Assembly: GCF_009866805.1 (NCBI RefSeq)
Contig: NZ_SIZW01000039.1
Location: forward strand, 791,935 to 855,934
Direction of reading: 5' to 3'
Origin: Schauerella aestuarii
GTDB taxonomy: Bacteria > Pseudomonadota > Gammaproteobacteria > Burkholderiales > Burkholderiaceae_B
Length of the DNA stretch: 64,000 nucleotides
The position numbers and the translations under genes are program-made. A model generated the notes under the pieces. The model did no database searches, had not been told where the DNA came from, and was given only the letters and a program-made list of their open reading frames with translations. Of the stretch, positions 17,941-28,239 are shown one piece after another (the stretch's first letter is position 1; each line of letters begins with the position of its first letter).

Positions 17941-18326
17941 CACCCGTGGTCTACACCCCGTTGGTTGAATGCGGTAGCGTGGCCGACGAGCGCGCCCAGG
18001 CGTACGACCGGCGCTGGCTGGTGGTGCATGAAGACGGGCGGTGGATGACGCAGACGCATTTTCCACAGCTCGCCGATGTGACCGTCGAACTCCGATTGGG
18101 GTATCTCGTGATCCGTGCGCCCGGCATGCTGCGCCTGGATATTCCGCTGGATGTGATCGAAGACGACGACAGCGTACGCTTCACCGCCATGGTGGGCGAT
18201 CAGGAAATCGATGTCGTCGATGAGGGCGAACTTGCCACCGCGTGGATGTCGAGCTACTTGCGCCAGCCGTGCGGCATCATGAAGGTGCACCCGGATGTGG
18301 CCGAGGTATGCTGGCCGCGCGGGTAA
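17937..18326 (+). CDS. small MOSC N-terminal beta-barrel protein
   Basis: 129 residues beginning in an ATGA overlap with the AsmA stop. TPVVYTPLVECGSVADERAQAYDRRWLVVHEDGRWMTQTHFPQLADVTVELR resembles the MOSC_N domain of molybdenum-cofactor sulfurase-like proteins (the R(Y/F)DRRWMLVD-type signature). The catalytic MOSC domain itself is absent, so this is a stand-alone N-terminal domain. No signal peptide. Function unknown; the overlap implies co-expression with AsmA. Confidence 0.72.
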   Translation: MTPVVYTPLVECGSVADERAQAYDRRWLVVHEDGRWMTQTHFPQLADVTVELRLGYLVIRAPGMLRLDIPLDVIEDDDSVRFTAMVGDQEIDVVDEGELATAWMSSYLRQPCGIMKVHPDVAEVCWPRG

Positions 18327-18378
18327 AGCGCCAGGCGGCGGCGATGATCGCGGGTAATGGGCCGGTGATGAAAGCGGC

Positions 18379-18693
<315 letters not shown>

Positions 18694-18742
18694 CTATTGT
18701 AGACCTCTGGTCAAATCGGGTTGGATGGCAGCCCCGCCGGCG

Positions 18743-19861
<1,119 letters not shown>

Positions 19862-19863
<2 letters not shown>

Positions 19864-21451
19864 GTTCCGCTTCTTCAAGAAAAAATCTCCTCCGCCTGCC
19901 GCGCCTGCTGAAAAGCCGGCCCCGCAGCCGGGAGTCGAGCACCCCGCCGAAGGCGTTCCGCCTGCGTCGGGCGATGTCGCCGTGGCCGATGCGCAGAGTA
20001 CTGCGCCGTACGCCGATCCCGCTACGCGTATCGAGCCGTCGTTGCCGGATGGGGCGATACCCCCGCCGGCCGATCCGATTGCCTCCGAAGACGCGGTGGA
20101 CGTCGGGGCGACGCATTTCGAACCGACCATTCCGCCGCTCGATACCGCCCAAACGCCGGCTGTCTCACCGGCGACTGTTCCTCCGGGCGCGTCGATCGCT
20201 CCTGCAACGGGCAGCTACGCCAGCCAGCCCGCTATTGTGCCGCAGCAGGTCACGGTCGATGTGCCGCCGGCCGAGCCTGCACCTGCGGTGATTCCTGCAG
20301 AAGTTCGACCGGCAACCGCCGTGTCGCCCTCGATGGCGCCGTCCGGCACGCCGGTCGACCGGCCAACCATTCTGCCAGCCCATGCGCCCGCGGCGGCGCT
20401 GCCTGCAACGCCGGCATCCGCCGCACAGGCTTCGGCATCGGTGCCGTCCGTACCGGATCGCATCACGCCGATCGTCGGCACCGTCCCCGCAGTGCCCGGC
20501 ACGCCTGCTGCCGAAGCCGCCGCCCCGGCCGAAAAGAAAGCCTCCTGGCTTACCCGTCTGAAGCGCGGCTTGTCGCGCACCGGGCAGAGCATCGGCGGCA
20601 TTTTCGTGGGCGTCAGCGTCGACGAAAACCTGTTTGAAGAGCTCGAATCGGCGCTCATTATGGCCGATGCGGGCGTAGAAGCGACCCAAAAGCTCATCAC
20701 CGCCTTGCGCGCCCGCGTCAAGAAAGAGCGGATCGAAGACGCAGAAGGGGTCAAGCGTGCCTTGTGCGATGTGTTGACCGACCATCTCAAGCCGCTCGAG
20801 CGTCCCTTCGACCTGAAGCGCGCCCAACCGCTCGTCGTGATGATTGCCGGCGTGAATGGGGCGGGCAAGACCACGTCGATCGGCAAGCTGGCGCATACCT
20901 TCCAGCGGCAGGGCGCGAGCGTCTTGCTGGCGGCCGGCGACACGTTCCGCGCGGCGGCCCGTGAGCAACTGGTGGCTTGGGGCGCCCGTAACAACGTGAG
21001 CGTGATCGCGCAGGACAAGGGCGATCCGGCGGCGGTCGCATTCGATGCCGTCAATGCTGGCCGTGCCCGGGGAATGGGCGTGGTCATGGTGGATACCGCC
21101 GGCCGGTTGCCCACGCAGTTGCATTTGATGGAAGAGATCAAGAAGATCCGTCGCGTGATCGCCAAGGCCGATCCGGCGGCACCTCACGAGGTGTTGCTGG
21201 TGATCGACGGCAACACGGGCCAGAACGCCATCGCGCAGATTCGCGCTTTCGACGCCGCGCTCAATCTGACCGGGCTGGTGGTGACCAAGCTGGACGGCAC
21301 CGCCAAGGGCGGCACGCTCGCCGCCGTGGCCGCGGGCAGCCAAGGCGTACGCCCCGTTCCGGTGTACTGGATCGGCGTGGGCGAGGGCATGGAGGATTTG
21401 CAGCCGTTCGTGGCGCGCGAGTTCGCTCAGGCGCTGCTGGGACTGTCCTGA
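19862..21451 (+). CDS. ftsY: signal recognition particle receptor FtsY
   Basis: 529 residues. A basic start (MFRFFKKK) leads a Pro/Ala-rich acidic A domain of about 220 residues, then the NG domain: WLTRLKRGLSRTGQSIGG (N domain, membrane helix), AGVNGAGKTTSIGKLA (G1, near 329), GDTFRAAAREQL, VDTAGRLPTQ (G3, near 410), TKLDGTAKGG (G4, near 475) and a C-terminal EGMEDLQPFVAREF. It docks the SRP-ribosome complex to SecYEG. I use the ATG at 19862; an in-frame ATG seven codons earlier overlaps rsmD and has no ribosome site. Confidence 0.95.
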
Positions 21452-21473
21452 CGGGCCTTCGATCAGCGTACGA

Positions 21474-21501
21474 AAATGGGCCGCTTTAGAGCGGCCCATT
21501 T
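21474..21501. terminator. bidirectional terminator between ftsY and the CYTH-CHAD gene
   Basis: AAATGGGCCGCT-TTAG-AGCGGCCCATTT is a perfect stem-loop with A/T flanks on both sides, between two convergent genes. Confidence 0.75.
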
Positions 21502-21545
21502 ATTTCTCAGATCGTTTGGCGGCATATCGATGCCGCCGTACCGCA

Positions 21546-23294
21546 TCACTTCCAGAACGTGGGCGTTTTGCTCAACTCGCGAAAGGCGTGCTCGGCACGC
21601 TCTACCAGTGCGGCCTGGCGTGCAGCGATCCAGCCCACCGCAAACCATGCTTCGGGATGGGCGGCCGCAGCCGCTTCATAGCGCTCATGGGCGACAGCGA
21701 GGTCGTTGAATTCCCCCAACACGTCCTGCACTTGCGCCAGTTGCTTGCGATACGCCTTCAGGCGGGAGGCGGGCAACAGGCTTTCGGTAAACGACAACCC
21801 GTACCGCAACCGTTTGGCGCGTTTGCGCAAGGCGTGCTTGTCGTCGATGGCCAGCGTCGCGAAGTGCTTGCCGTCGGACACGACTTTCTTGTGCCAGCGA
21901 CGCAGCCGATCCACCAACCGCGCTTGCAGCGGATGGGCAGGCGTGGCCGGATGGAGGGGGATGATGATCGGTACGACCATGGCTTCGCCGGGCGCGCTGC
22001 CCGTGCCTGAGGCGGTGGCGAGCATGGCAGCCAGTTCGCCCACATGCTGGCCGCTGGCGGCGGCGGGCGCGTCCACATCATCATCCTCGTCCGCAATGGC
22101 GATCGACGCTGCCGCACCCGTTGCGGCTTTGAGCGGCTCAGTCGCCGTAGGCACGAGGTGGGGGGTGTAGGGCGGTTGCGGCGTCAGGCTCCATTCGAGC
22201 ATCTCGAGCAACCAGCCCTGAAACGCACGGCCCTGTGCCAACGTTCGTGCATCCTCTGCCGGCGGCGAACCCGGCATCGCGAAATCGGGCATGCCCGCTT
22301 CGCGCAGCACCGGCGCGATCGTCTCGTCCTGCACATCCTGATCGCGGTTGGCGCCGAATGCCGAGAAGTGCACCTTGATGTCTTCTTGCAAGACGTCGGA
22401 GGGAAGCGTCGCCAACCCTTCGAACAGGCGCCACGCTGAGCGCAAACGGCGCACCCCCACGCGCAATTGATGCACATGTTCGGCCCGGCCTGCGTCATAC
22501 ACGCCGAGCGTGTCGACCTCGGCCATGACGGCCGTATTGCGGATAATCTGATCCAGGCATTCTGCGGTGACGGCGGACAAGGCCTGTCCTGGCGTCATCT
22601 CGGGCTTCAGCGTAATGCCTTCGGCGCCGCGCGGCGCCCAGAATTGCGCGATGGCGCGGGTGCGTTCATCGGCTTCGGGCAGCGCGGTGGGGTCGGCGGG
22701 CGCGAGCACATGCGCCAATGTGGCCAGCGCATCGCCACGCTCGGATTTCGAGCGGGCATCCAGCACCAGGCCATGGCGTTGCAACCAGGTGCGGCCGAGC
22801 GTGAAGAGTGCCGCCACCTGACCGGAAACCAGTTCGAATTCGACCTCGGAGATCGGAAGCTCGAGCGCACCAGCGCGCAACATGCCGATGTCGTAAGCCA
22901 GCTCGACCACGCCCTGGCGCGTGCGAATCTTGCGCAGCGTGCGCACCACGTCGGTTACGTAACGCAGGGTGAGTTCACCCTTGATCTGCGACAGCGCGGC
23001 CTCGAATTCGGTACCGGCATACACCGACAGATCCAGCACCGGGCCGGGCCGGGCGTGGTTGACTTCTTTGCGGGTGATCGCGTCGGCGCCGGGCGCCTTC
23101 AGGGTTTGAATCCAGTCGCGACCTTCCTGGCGCAGGCGCAAGGCAATGCGCGCGCGGGCCAGTTCGCGATCGGCAGTGTCGAAATACAGGGCATGCAGCC
23201 GCACCTGCGACACGTCGCGCTGCTTCTTGAGCTCGCGTTCGATTGCGGGCCGCGCGGCTGCCGGGACGTGCAACTTCAATTCCTGTTCCGACAT
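21546..23294 (-). CDS. CYTH and CHAD domain protein
   Basis: 582 residues. The N-terminal CYTH triphosphate-tunnel domain begins SEQELKLHV (ExExK: E3, E5, K7). The C-terminal CHAD domain has the conserved His/Arg helices HVHQLRVGVRRLRSAWRLF and KRAKRLRYGLSFTESLL. An Ala/acidic linker (about residues 381-453) is inserted between the two halves of CHAD. CHAD binds polyphosphate granules; CYTH members include inorganic triphosphatases and tripolyphosphatases, so a polyphosphate-linked role is likely. The ATG at 23294 has GGAAGG five bases upstream. Confidence 0.88.
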   Translation of the reverse strand: MSEQELKLHVPAAARPAIERELKKQRDVSQVRLHALYFDTADRELARARIALRLRQEGRDWIQTLKAPGADAITRKEVNHARPGPVLDLSVYAGTEFEAALSQIKGELTLRYVTDVVRTLRKIRTRQGVVELAYDIGMLRAGALELPISEVEFELVSGQVAALFTLGRTWLQRHGLVLDARSKSERGDALATLAHVLAPADPTALPEADERTRAIAQFWAPRGAEGITLKPEMTPGQALSAVTAECLDQIIRNTAVMAEVDTLGVYDAGRAEHVHQLRVGVRRLRSAWRLFEGLATLPSDVLQEDIKVHFSAFGANRDQDVQDETIAPVLREAGMPDFAMPGSPPAEDARTLAQGRAFQGWLLEMLEWSLTPQPPYTPHLVPTATEPLKAATGAAASIAIADEDDDVDAPAAASGQHVGELAAMLATASGTGSAPGEAMVVPIIIPLHPATPAHPLQARLVDRLRRWHKKVVSDGKHFATLAIDDKHALRKRAKRLRYGLSFTESLLPASRLKAYRKQLAQVQDVLGEFNDLAVAHERYEAAAAAHPEAWFAVGWIAARQAALVERAEHAFRELSKTPTFWK

Positions 23295-23355
23295 GATCAC
23301 CTTCCAACAAAAAAGAGCCAGATGTTACTCAGCAGAGACCGTCGATTTGATGACT

Positions 23356-23373
23356 GGTCATAATTCGGTCATA
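23356..23373. promoter_or_regulatory. direct repeat upstream of the CYTH-CHAD gene
   Basis: GGTCATA occurs at 23356 and 23367, one helical turn apart, in the 137-base gap between iclR and the CYTH-CHAD gene. It may be a regulator-binding site; no promoter is certain. Confidence 0.25.
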
Positions 23374-23431
23374 CGACTGCCGACATTGCCGAATCCGATC
23401 ATCCTGCATCGCTGCGGGATCGGCAATGACG

Positions 23432-24253
23432 TTACCGTCCGGTATAACCCAGCTTGCGTGAAATCGACTGTGCGCAGCGCAGCAATGGGCGCGCAATCAC
23501 GCCGTCGTAGGCCGTATCGAACCGCCCGGTGGGGCCAAGGCTGGTCAGGGCCAACACCACGCTCCCGGTGTTGTCGAAAACCGGTACCGATAGCGCATCG
23601 ACGCCCGGCAGCGGATTGCCGAGCGCGCGGGCCATACCGTGCACCCTGATGTCGGCCAGCATCGCGTCAAGCGTGGAGCGGGGCGTGGCAACGGGCGTGT
23701 CGATGCTGGAGATGACGGCGGTATCGCCGATCTCGCGTGTGATGTAGTGGTCGGCCACCTTGGGCGGCAACCACGCGGCAAAGACGAGACCGGTGGCGGT
23801 GTGCAGCATGGACATCACCGTGCCCTGGCGCATATTGACGTGTACCGGGTAGCTCGCCTGCGACATGTGCACCATCGTGGGCCCATGCGATCCGAGCACG
23901 GCGATTCCGAGCGTGTGGCCGATCTCATCCCGGAGCTCTGCAAGCTCGGGCATGGCGGCGCGCACCGGGTCGAGACGTTGCAGGCTGACGAGCCCCATCT
24001 GCAGGGCAAATGCGCCGAGTTCGTAGTGGCCGGTGACGCCATCCTGCTGCACCAGGCCGACCCGAATGAAACTGACCAGATAGGGGTGGGCCTTGGCCGA
24101 CGTCATGCCGGCGGCCTGCGCCAGATCGCGCAGGCTCAAGGGGGTGGCCGCCTCGACCAGGGCGGTCAACAGCGTGCAGCCGACCTCGATCGACTGGATG
24201 CTGCGGCGGCCGTCGTTGGCGGCGGCGGTTACGTCCGGTTCTGTTCTAGCCAT
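23432..24253 (-). CDS. IclR-family transcriptional regulator
   Basis: 273 residues. An N-terminal winged helix (SIQSIEVGCTLLTALVEAATPLSLRDLAQAAGMTSAKAHPYLVSFIRVGLV) precedes the IclR effector domain (HTLGIAVLGSHGPTMVHMSQASYPVHVNMRQGTVMSMLHTATGLVFAAW, and the C-terminal ALGNPLPGVDALSVPVFDNTGSVVLAL). Its first 25 bases overlap the 3' end of glpD, so it is translated from the glpD transcript. Autoregulation of a glycerol/glycerol-3-phosphate operon is one reading; it could also act elsewhere. Confidence 0.9.
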   Translation of the reverse strand: MARTEPDVTAAANDGRRSIQSIEVGCTLLTALVEAATPLSLRDLAQAAGMTSAKAHPYLVSFIRVGLVQQDGVTGHYELGAFALQMGLVSLQRLDPVRAAMPELAELRDEIGHTLGIAVLGSHGPTMVHMSQASYPVHVNMRQGTVMSMLHTATGLVFAAWLPPKVADHYITREIGDTAVISSIDTPVATPRSTLDAMLADIRVHGMARALGNPLPGVDALSVPVFDNTGSVVLALTSLGPTGRFDTAYDGVIARPLLRCAQSISRKLGYTGR

Positions 24254-25785
24254 GTGGTCAGGCGCTGAGACATGCCGTCATCGGCGTGCAGCCCCAGGCG
24301 CGTGCGGCGCCAGAGGATGTCTTCGGCGGTGCGGGCCCATTCGTGTTCGACGAGCCAGCGCACCTCGCGTTCATACAGACCCAGGCCGAAGTCGAGCCCC
24401 AGGTCGTGAAGCGACGTAGCGCCGCCCACGATGCCCTCCGCCAGCGTGCCGTAGGCGCCCACCAGGCGCTGAACGACGCTTTCGGGCAGCCACTCATAGC
24501 GGCGTGCGAATTTTGCGGCGTAGGCGGCGGGATCGGCGTTGGGCATGTCGCCACCCGGCAGCGGGGCAGTGGCCGTCCAGCCCTTCGGCTTGCTCGTGAA
24601 GGGCGCGAGTTTTTCGAGCGCGTGTTCGGCCAGGCGGCGATAGGTCGTGATCTTGCCGCCGAAGATCGACAGCAAGGGCGGTTTGCCCTCCTTGCCGCCG
24701 CTCACATCGAATACATAATCGCGGGTGACCGCCGAGGCGTTGCCCGCCTGATCGTCATACAGCGGACGCACGCCGGAATACGACCACGTCATGTCGGACG
24801 GTTTGATTTGTTTGACGAAGTAGCTGTTGACGATGTCGCACAGATAGCGCACTTCTTCATCGCTGATGTGCACCGCCGACGGATCGTCCTGGTAGACGAC
24901 ATCGGTGGTGCCGATCAACGAGTACTGGTCCTGATAGGGGATCACGAACATGATCCGGCCATCCGCATTTTGCAGGATGTAGGCCCAGTTGCCTTCGTAG
25001 AGCTTGGGCACCGTGAAGTGGCTGCCTTTTACCAGGCGCAGCTTGCTGCGTGGGGGCGTGGCCGACTCGGTTTCGCCCGTTTCGGCCAGAATGGCCAGAC
25101 GCTGCAGGCGCTCGACCCAGGGGCCGGCCGCATTGACGAGGATGCCGGCATCCACGGTGATGTCAGTGCCGTCGACGTCGCGCAAGGTGGCCTGCCAGCG
25201 GCCGCCGCTGGTGCGCAGCGCCACACATTCGGTGCGCGTGAGGATGTGGGCACCGCGCTCGCGCGCGTCCATGGCGTTGAGCACCACGAGGCGCGAGTCA
25301 TCGACGCGCGCATCGGAATATTCGAAGCCCGTATGCAGACTGGTGCGCAGCGGCGCGCCTTGCGGCACCTTGCGCAGATCGAGTTTGCGCGATCCCGGCA
25401 GGCGCGGCGAGCGCTTGGCCAGATGATCGTAGAGGAACATGCCGATGCGGATCATCCAGGCCGGACGCAGGTTTTTGTCGTGCGGCAGGACGAAACGCAG
25501 GGGGTGCACGATATGGGGCGCGTTCGAGAGCAGCACTTCACGCTCGGACAGCGCCTCGCGCACCAGACGGAACTCGTAGTTTTCGAGATAGCGAAGACCG
25601 CCATGGATCAGCTTGCTGCTGGCCGACGACGTGGCACTGGCCAGGTCGTTCTTTTCGCACAACAACACGCTCAGGCCACGGCCGACCGCATCGCGGGCGA
25701 TGCCGACGCCATTGATGCCGCCTCCGACGATGAGCATGTCGACCGCGTAATGCGCGGGAGCGGCTGAAACTGAAGGCGTGGTCAT
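24229..25785 (-). CDS. glpD: glycerol-3-phosphate dehydrogenase (aerobic)
   Basis: 518 residues. FAD motif MLIVGGGINGVGIARDAVGRGLSVLLCEKNDLASATSSASSKLIHGGLRYLE is the GlpD signature; the middle holds VNAAGPWVE and IGTTDVVYQDD, and KITTYRRLAEHAL leads into the C-terminal helical domain. It oxidises glycerol 3-phosphate to dihydroxyacetone phosphate and passes electrons to quinone at the membrane. Usually glpD travels with a DeoR-type glpR; here an IclR gene overlaps its end. Confidence 0.95.
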   Translation of the reverse strand: MTTPSVSAAPAHYAVDMLIVGGGINGVGIARDAVGRGLSVLLCEKNDLASATSSASSKLIHGGLRYLENYEFRLVREALSEREVLLSNAPHIVHPLRFVLPHDKNLRPAWMIRIGMFLYDHLAKRSPRLPGSRKLDLRKVPQGAPLRTSLHTGFEYSDARVDDSRLVVLNAMDARERGAHILTRTECVALRTSGGRWQATLRDVDGTDITVDAGILVNAAGPWVERLQRLAILAETGETESATPPRSKLRLVKGSHFTVPKLYEGNWAYILQNADGRIMFVIPYQDQYSLIGTTDVVYQDDPSAVHISDEEVRYLCDIVNSYFVKQIKPSDMTWSYSGVRPLYDDQAGNASAVTRDYVFDVSGGKEGKPPLLSIFGGKITTYRRLAEHALEKLAPFTSKPKGWTATAPLPGGDMPNADPAAYAAKFARRYEWLPESVVQRLVGAYGTLAEGIVGGATSLHDLGLDFGLGLYEREVRWLVEHEWARTAEDILWRRTRLGLHADDGMSQRLTTWLEQNRT

Positions 25786-25872
25786 AGTAATGGGGCGATC
25801 CGCGAAGTGGGGCGGGGAAACCCTGAAGTTTACTCTGGGAAACGGGGGCAGAGCACGATTTGCGCTGAAGGG

Positions 25873-25886
25873 TCGTACATGTACGA
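25873..25886. promoter_or_regulatory. perfect 14-bp palindrome between glpD and ribBA
   Basis: TCGTACATGTACGA is perfectly symmetric and lies in the divergent intergenic region, about 90 bases from glpD and 65 from ribBA. Candidate operator, for example for the IclR protein encoded after glpD. Confidence 0.4.
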
Positions 25887-25913
25887 ATACGAGCGCACGG
25901 CGGCCCCCACATT

Positions 25914-25921
25914 GGTAGAAT
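25914..25921 (+). promoter_or_regulatory. extended -10 promoter of ribBA
   Basis: TAGAAT (25916-25921) preceded by TGG makes an extended -10 element 30 bases before the ribBA start; the -35 is weak. Confidence 0.4.
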
Positions 25922-25951
25922 CAGGGGTTTCCCGCCCACACTGTTGCCGCC

Positions 25952-27139
25952 ATGTCCGTCTCCCTCCACCCCACGTCCGCGTCCGGCGGGAATGCCGAAT
26001 CGTTCGACATCGCCCCCGTTTCCGACATCATCGCCGAGCTGCGCGCCGGCCGGATGGTCATTCTCGTGGACGAGGAAGACCGTGAAAACGAAGGCGATCT
26101 CGTGATGGCGGCGGAATTCGTCACGCCCGAAGCCATCAACTTCATGGTGACCCATGCCCGCGGCCTGGTGTGCCTCACCCTTACCGAAGAACGGTGCCGC
26201 CAGCTCGATCTGCCGTTGATGGCCTCGCGCAACGGCACCCGGTACGGCACCAATTTCACGATGTCGATCGAAGCCGCTACCGGTGTCGAGACCGGCATCT
26301 CGGCCGCTGACCGCGCCCGCACCATCCAGGTCGCGGTGGCACGCAACGCGCGGCCCGACGATCTGGTTCAGCCGGGTCACATTTTTCCTGTGCGTGCGGT
26401 TCCCGGCGGTGTGCTGGTGCGTGCCGGGCACACGGAGGCGGGATGTGACCTGACCGCGATGGCGGGGCTCACCCCGGCTGCCGTCATCTGCGAGATCCTC
26501 AAGCCCGACGGTACGATGGCGCGGCTGCCCGATCTGATGGGTTTCGCCCGCGAACACGGCCTGAAGATCGGCACGATCGCCGATTTGATCCAGTACCGCA
26601 GCGAGCATGAGTCGATCGTGAAGCGGGTGGGTGAACGTCCCTTGCAAACCCCGTGGGGCGAGTTCCATACCGTGGCGTACCGCGATACCGCGACGGCCTC
26701 CACCCATCTGGCGCTGGTGCACGGCACGATCGATCCTGACAGCGAAACGCTGGTGCGGGTGCACGAGCCGGCATCGCTCCTGGATGTGCTGGATACCGGG
26801 TCGAGCCCGCATAGCTGGACCGTGGCGCGCGCCATGCAAACGATTGCGGCGAGCCGCGCGGGCGTTGTCATCCTGATGAACTGCCAGGCCTCTTCCGAGC
26901 ATCTGGCGGCGCAGATCACGGCGTGGACCGATCCCAAGGCTCACCCGGGTTCGCAGGATGGCGACCGTCTGGGATTGCGCACCTACGGGATCGGCGCCCA
27001 GATTCTGCGCGATTTGAACGTGGGGCAGATGAAATTGTTGGCACGACCCCGCAAGATGCCGAGCATGGCCGGCTTCTCACTCACCATTACGGGTTACGAT
27101 TGCGACCCTTCCGCGCTTGCCCAACCAAGCGCCACTTAA
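25952..27139 (+). CDS. ribBA: 3,4-dihydroxy-2-butanone-4-phosphate synthase with degenerate GTP cyclohydrolase II-like domain
   Basis: 395 residues. The RibB half is intact: [37 protein letters not shown], RHGxxxTNFT-type [12 protein letters not shown], and [18 protein letters not shown]. The C-terminal half is RibA-like ([29 protein letters not shown]), but the zinc-binding Cys cluster and the GTP-binding region are missing: the stretch [29 protein letters not shown] has no cysteines. It therefore resembles RibBX-type proteins in which the second domain no longer has cyclohydrolase activity. A separate ribA would be needed elsewhere. Heads the ribBA-ribH-nusB run. Confidence 0.88.
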   Translation: MSVSLHPTSASGGNAESFDIAPVSDIIAELRAGRMVILVDEEDRENEGDLVMAAEFVTPEAINFMVTHARGLVCLTLTEERCRQLDLPLMASRNGTRYGTNFTMSIEAATGVETGISAADRARTIQVAVARNARPDDLVQPGHIFPVRAVPGGVLVRAGHTEAGCDLTAMAGLTPAAVICEILKPDGTMARLPDLMGFAREHGLKIGTIADLIQYRSEHESIVKRVGERPLQTPWGEFHTVAYRDTATASTHLALVHGTIDPDSETLVRVHEPASLLDVLDTGSSPHSWTVARAMQTIAASRAGVVILMNCQASSEHLAAQITAWTDPKAHPGSQDGDRLGLRTYGIGAQILRDLNVGQMKLLARPRKMPSMAGFSLTITGYDCDPSALAQPSAT

Positions 27140-27155
27140 TTTCCAGGCGGCCCTT

Positions 27156-27680
27156 ATGAATCCCTACATCCTTACTCCCGACCTCAACGGCGAGGGACTG
27201 CATATCGGCATCGTGCGTGCGCGCTTCAACGAAGCGATCGGCCAAGCCGAACTCGATGCCTGCCTTGAAGAACTGGCTACGCTGGGCGTGGACGAGCGCG
27301 ACGTGATGGTCGTGACGGTCCCCGGCGCGCTTGAACTCGGCGTCACCCTGGCCCGTATGGCCGAAACATTCGAATTCGACGCTTTGATCGCGCTGGGCGC
27401 GGTCATCCGCGGCGAAACCTACCACTTCGAAGTCGTCAGCAACGAAAGCGCACAAGCCATTTCGCGTATTTCGCTCGAGACGGGTATTCCCGTGGCCAAC
27501 GGCGTGTTGACCACCGAAACCGAAGCGCAGGCGCAAGAGCGCGCTGCCGGCAAGGGTCGCGATTGCGCCCAGGTCGCGGTTGAAATGGCCAATCTGGTTG
27601 CCGCGCTCGAGCCGGAAGCCGAAGACGAAGACGAAGAAGAGGACGAAGATTTTGACGACGAAGAAGACAACGGGCGTTGA
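27156..27680 (+). CDS. ribH: 6,7-dimethyl-8-ribityllumazine synthase
   Basis: 174 residues. [55 protein letters not shown] (active-site His in GETYHFE) and [20 protein letters not shown] are all lumazine synthase motifs. It condenses 5-amino-6-ribitylaminouracil with dihydroxybutanone phosphate. The protein ends in an unusual acidic tail of about 20 residues ([19 protein letters not shown]). The tail's purine-rich codons overlap the nusB start and could supply its ribosome-binding site. Confidence 0.95.
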   Translation: MNPYILTPDLNGEGLHIGIVRARFNEAIGQAELDACLEELATLGVDERDVMVVTVPGALELGVTLARMAETFEFDALIALGAVIRGETYHFEVVSNESAQAISRISLETGIPVANGVLTTETEAQAQERAAGKGRDCAQVAVEMANLVAALEPEAEDEDEEEDEDFDDEEDNGR

Positions 27681-28146
27681 TGGCGAAGCACGTGCGAACG
27701 CGCGTAGCGCGCGTCGCCGTGCCCGCGAGTTTGCCCTGCAAGGCGTGTATTCCTGGCTGTTGAAGGGCGGCGTGGGTAATCAAGACGCGGGCGAGATCGA
27801 TGCGCACGTGCGGGATGCCGACGATTTTTCGGAAGCCGACGCGCAGTGGTTCAAAACCTTGCTGCATGGCGTGATCCGCGAAGCGCCGGCGCTGCGCGAG
27901 CGTTTTTCGCCATTCGTCGATCGGCCGCTCGTCGAGCTGTCACCTGTCGAACATGGCATCTTGCTCATCGGCGCGTACGAACTCGTGCATCACGTGGAAG
28001 TGCCGTATCGCGTGGCGATCAATGAGGCGGTCGAACTGGCCAAGAGTTTTGGCGGTACCGACGGCTTCAAGTTCGTCAACGGCGTGCTCGATAAGCTGGC
28101 CGCCGATGTGCGTCCCTCCGAGGTTGCAGCGGCGGCGCGCCGCTGA
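27652..28146 (+). CDS. nusB: transcription antitermination protein NusB
   Basis: 164 residues if it begins at the TTG at 27652. [97 protein letters not shown] is a clear NusB fold with the FVNGVLD signature. NusB with NusE(S10) binds boxA in rRNA operons. No ATG or GTG exists in frame between the ribH acid tail and the conserved domain; the TTG has GAGGA eight bases upstream, and the only ATG (27580) is deep inside ribH. ribH-nusB-thiL order is classic. Confidence 0.93.
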   Translation: MTTKKTTGVDGEARANARSARRRAREFALQGVYSWLLKGGVGNQDAGEIDAHVRDADDFSEADAQWFKTLLHGVIREAPALRERFSPFVDRPLVELSPVEHGILLIGAYELVHHVEVPYRVAINEAVELAKSFGGTDGFKFVNGVLDKLAADVRPSEVAAAARR

Positions 28147-28239
28147 TCGCGGCGTACCTCCGAGGCGTTGCGCGCGATGTCCGGTCAGCCCATCCTTTAC
28201 CGCCCAGCGTCTTGTGCGCACAGCGGCGAGGGGTGAGGC

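Noticed and set aside
25786..25951. FMN riboswitch before ribBA
   Set aside because: The gap lacks the conserved RFN blocks (such as the GGGCAGGGTGAAATTCCC-like segment) and is too short for the whole element plus expression platform.
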